64,000 nucleotides of DNA from Symbiodinium natans. Taxonomy: Eukaryota > Sar > Dinophyceae > Suessiales > Symbiodiniaceae. Position 1 is the stretch's first letter. The number at the start of each line of letters is the position of its first letter. Below, piece by piece: positions 63,869 through 64,000 of the stretch. The notes beneath the pieces are model-generated. The model was not told where the DNA came from, ran no database searches, and saw nothing but the letters and a program-made list of their open reading frames with translations. Location: NCBI GenBank assembly GCA_905221605.1, contig CAJNDS010000890.1, forward strand, positions 831,063 to 895,062. Reading direction: 5' to 3'. The position numbers were made by a program, and so were the translations under genes.

Positions 63869-64000
63869 AAATCCTAAACCCTAAACGGCCCTAAACCCTA
63901 AACTGCAAGGACTCATTGCTCCCTGGGCCTTAGAGACTGGATGCCTTGGGACCAGCAAGTCTCCACCGTCTCAAATCTGCCTCCTTGAACACCTGCCCTT

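Noticed and set aside
8228-63900. Chromosome end (true telomere)
   Set aside because: Arrays are short, alternate in orientation and are spread throughout; none is terminal. They are interstitial.
8228-63900. CRISPR array (regular repeats with unique spacers)
   Set aside because: The alternation of repeat arrays with ~100-bp unique islands is superficially similar, but the repeats are tandem heptamers in both orientations, and the context is a eukaryotic intron-rich genome.

Overview
The window reads as nuclear DNA of a eukaryote, most likely a dinoflagellate. Three lines of evidence point there. (1) The sequence is saturated with plant/alveolate-type heptamers (TTTAGGG/CCCTAAA). (2) The few genes I can recognise are cut into exons of about 14-85 nt. 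(3) Where family conservation fixes an exon junction, the donor is often GC and sometimes GA instead of GT, a known dinoflagellate habit. There are no bacterial-type genes, rRNA, tRNA or CRISPR. No species is assigned.

Layout. 1-345: short tandem repeat. 345-1200: nothing recognised. 1200-7100: purine/pyrimidine-asymmetric satellite with heptamer arrays (GAGAGCT, GAGAGCA, GAGAAGA) and repeated units of roughly 1-1.6 kb. 7100-8200: transition. From 8230 to the end: a mosaic of hundreds of short telomere-like arrays in both orientations, GC-rich 'islands' of about 100 bp, at least six families of short palindromic elements, poly-G tracts and TA microsatellites.

Some islands are exons. On the minus strand I can assemble: a voltage-gated cation-channel-like gene (57242 to a stop at 44782: pore loop, S6, distal S6, two EF-hands, C-terminal tail); a DUF4116-repeat gene (27253-24366); a WD40-repeat gene (18089-15183, possibly ending in an acidic tail at 14845); and weaker pieces resembling a C5-DNA methyltransferase (42976-42690) and an ADP-ribosyltransferase (41667-40854). 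Plus-strand candidates (32905-37170) rest on splice signals and open frame only.

The main result is architectural. Introns are built largely from telomere-like repeats and palindromic elements, while reading phase is kept across most junctions. In at least three places a telomere-like array lies inside a palindromic element, so the arrays are still being added. The long open frames of the window lie mostly in low-complexity repeats and are not genes. Many other islands are open in several frames on both strands; their strand and coding status cannot be settled by eye, and I found several convincing-looking islands that the assembled genes must skip.
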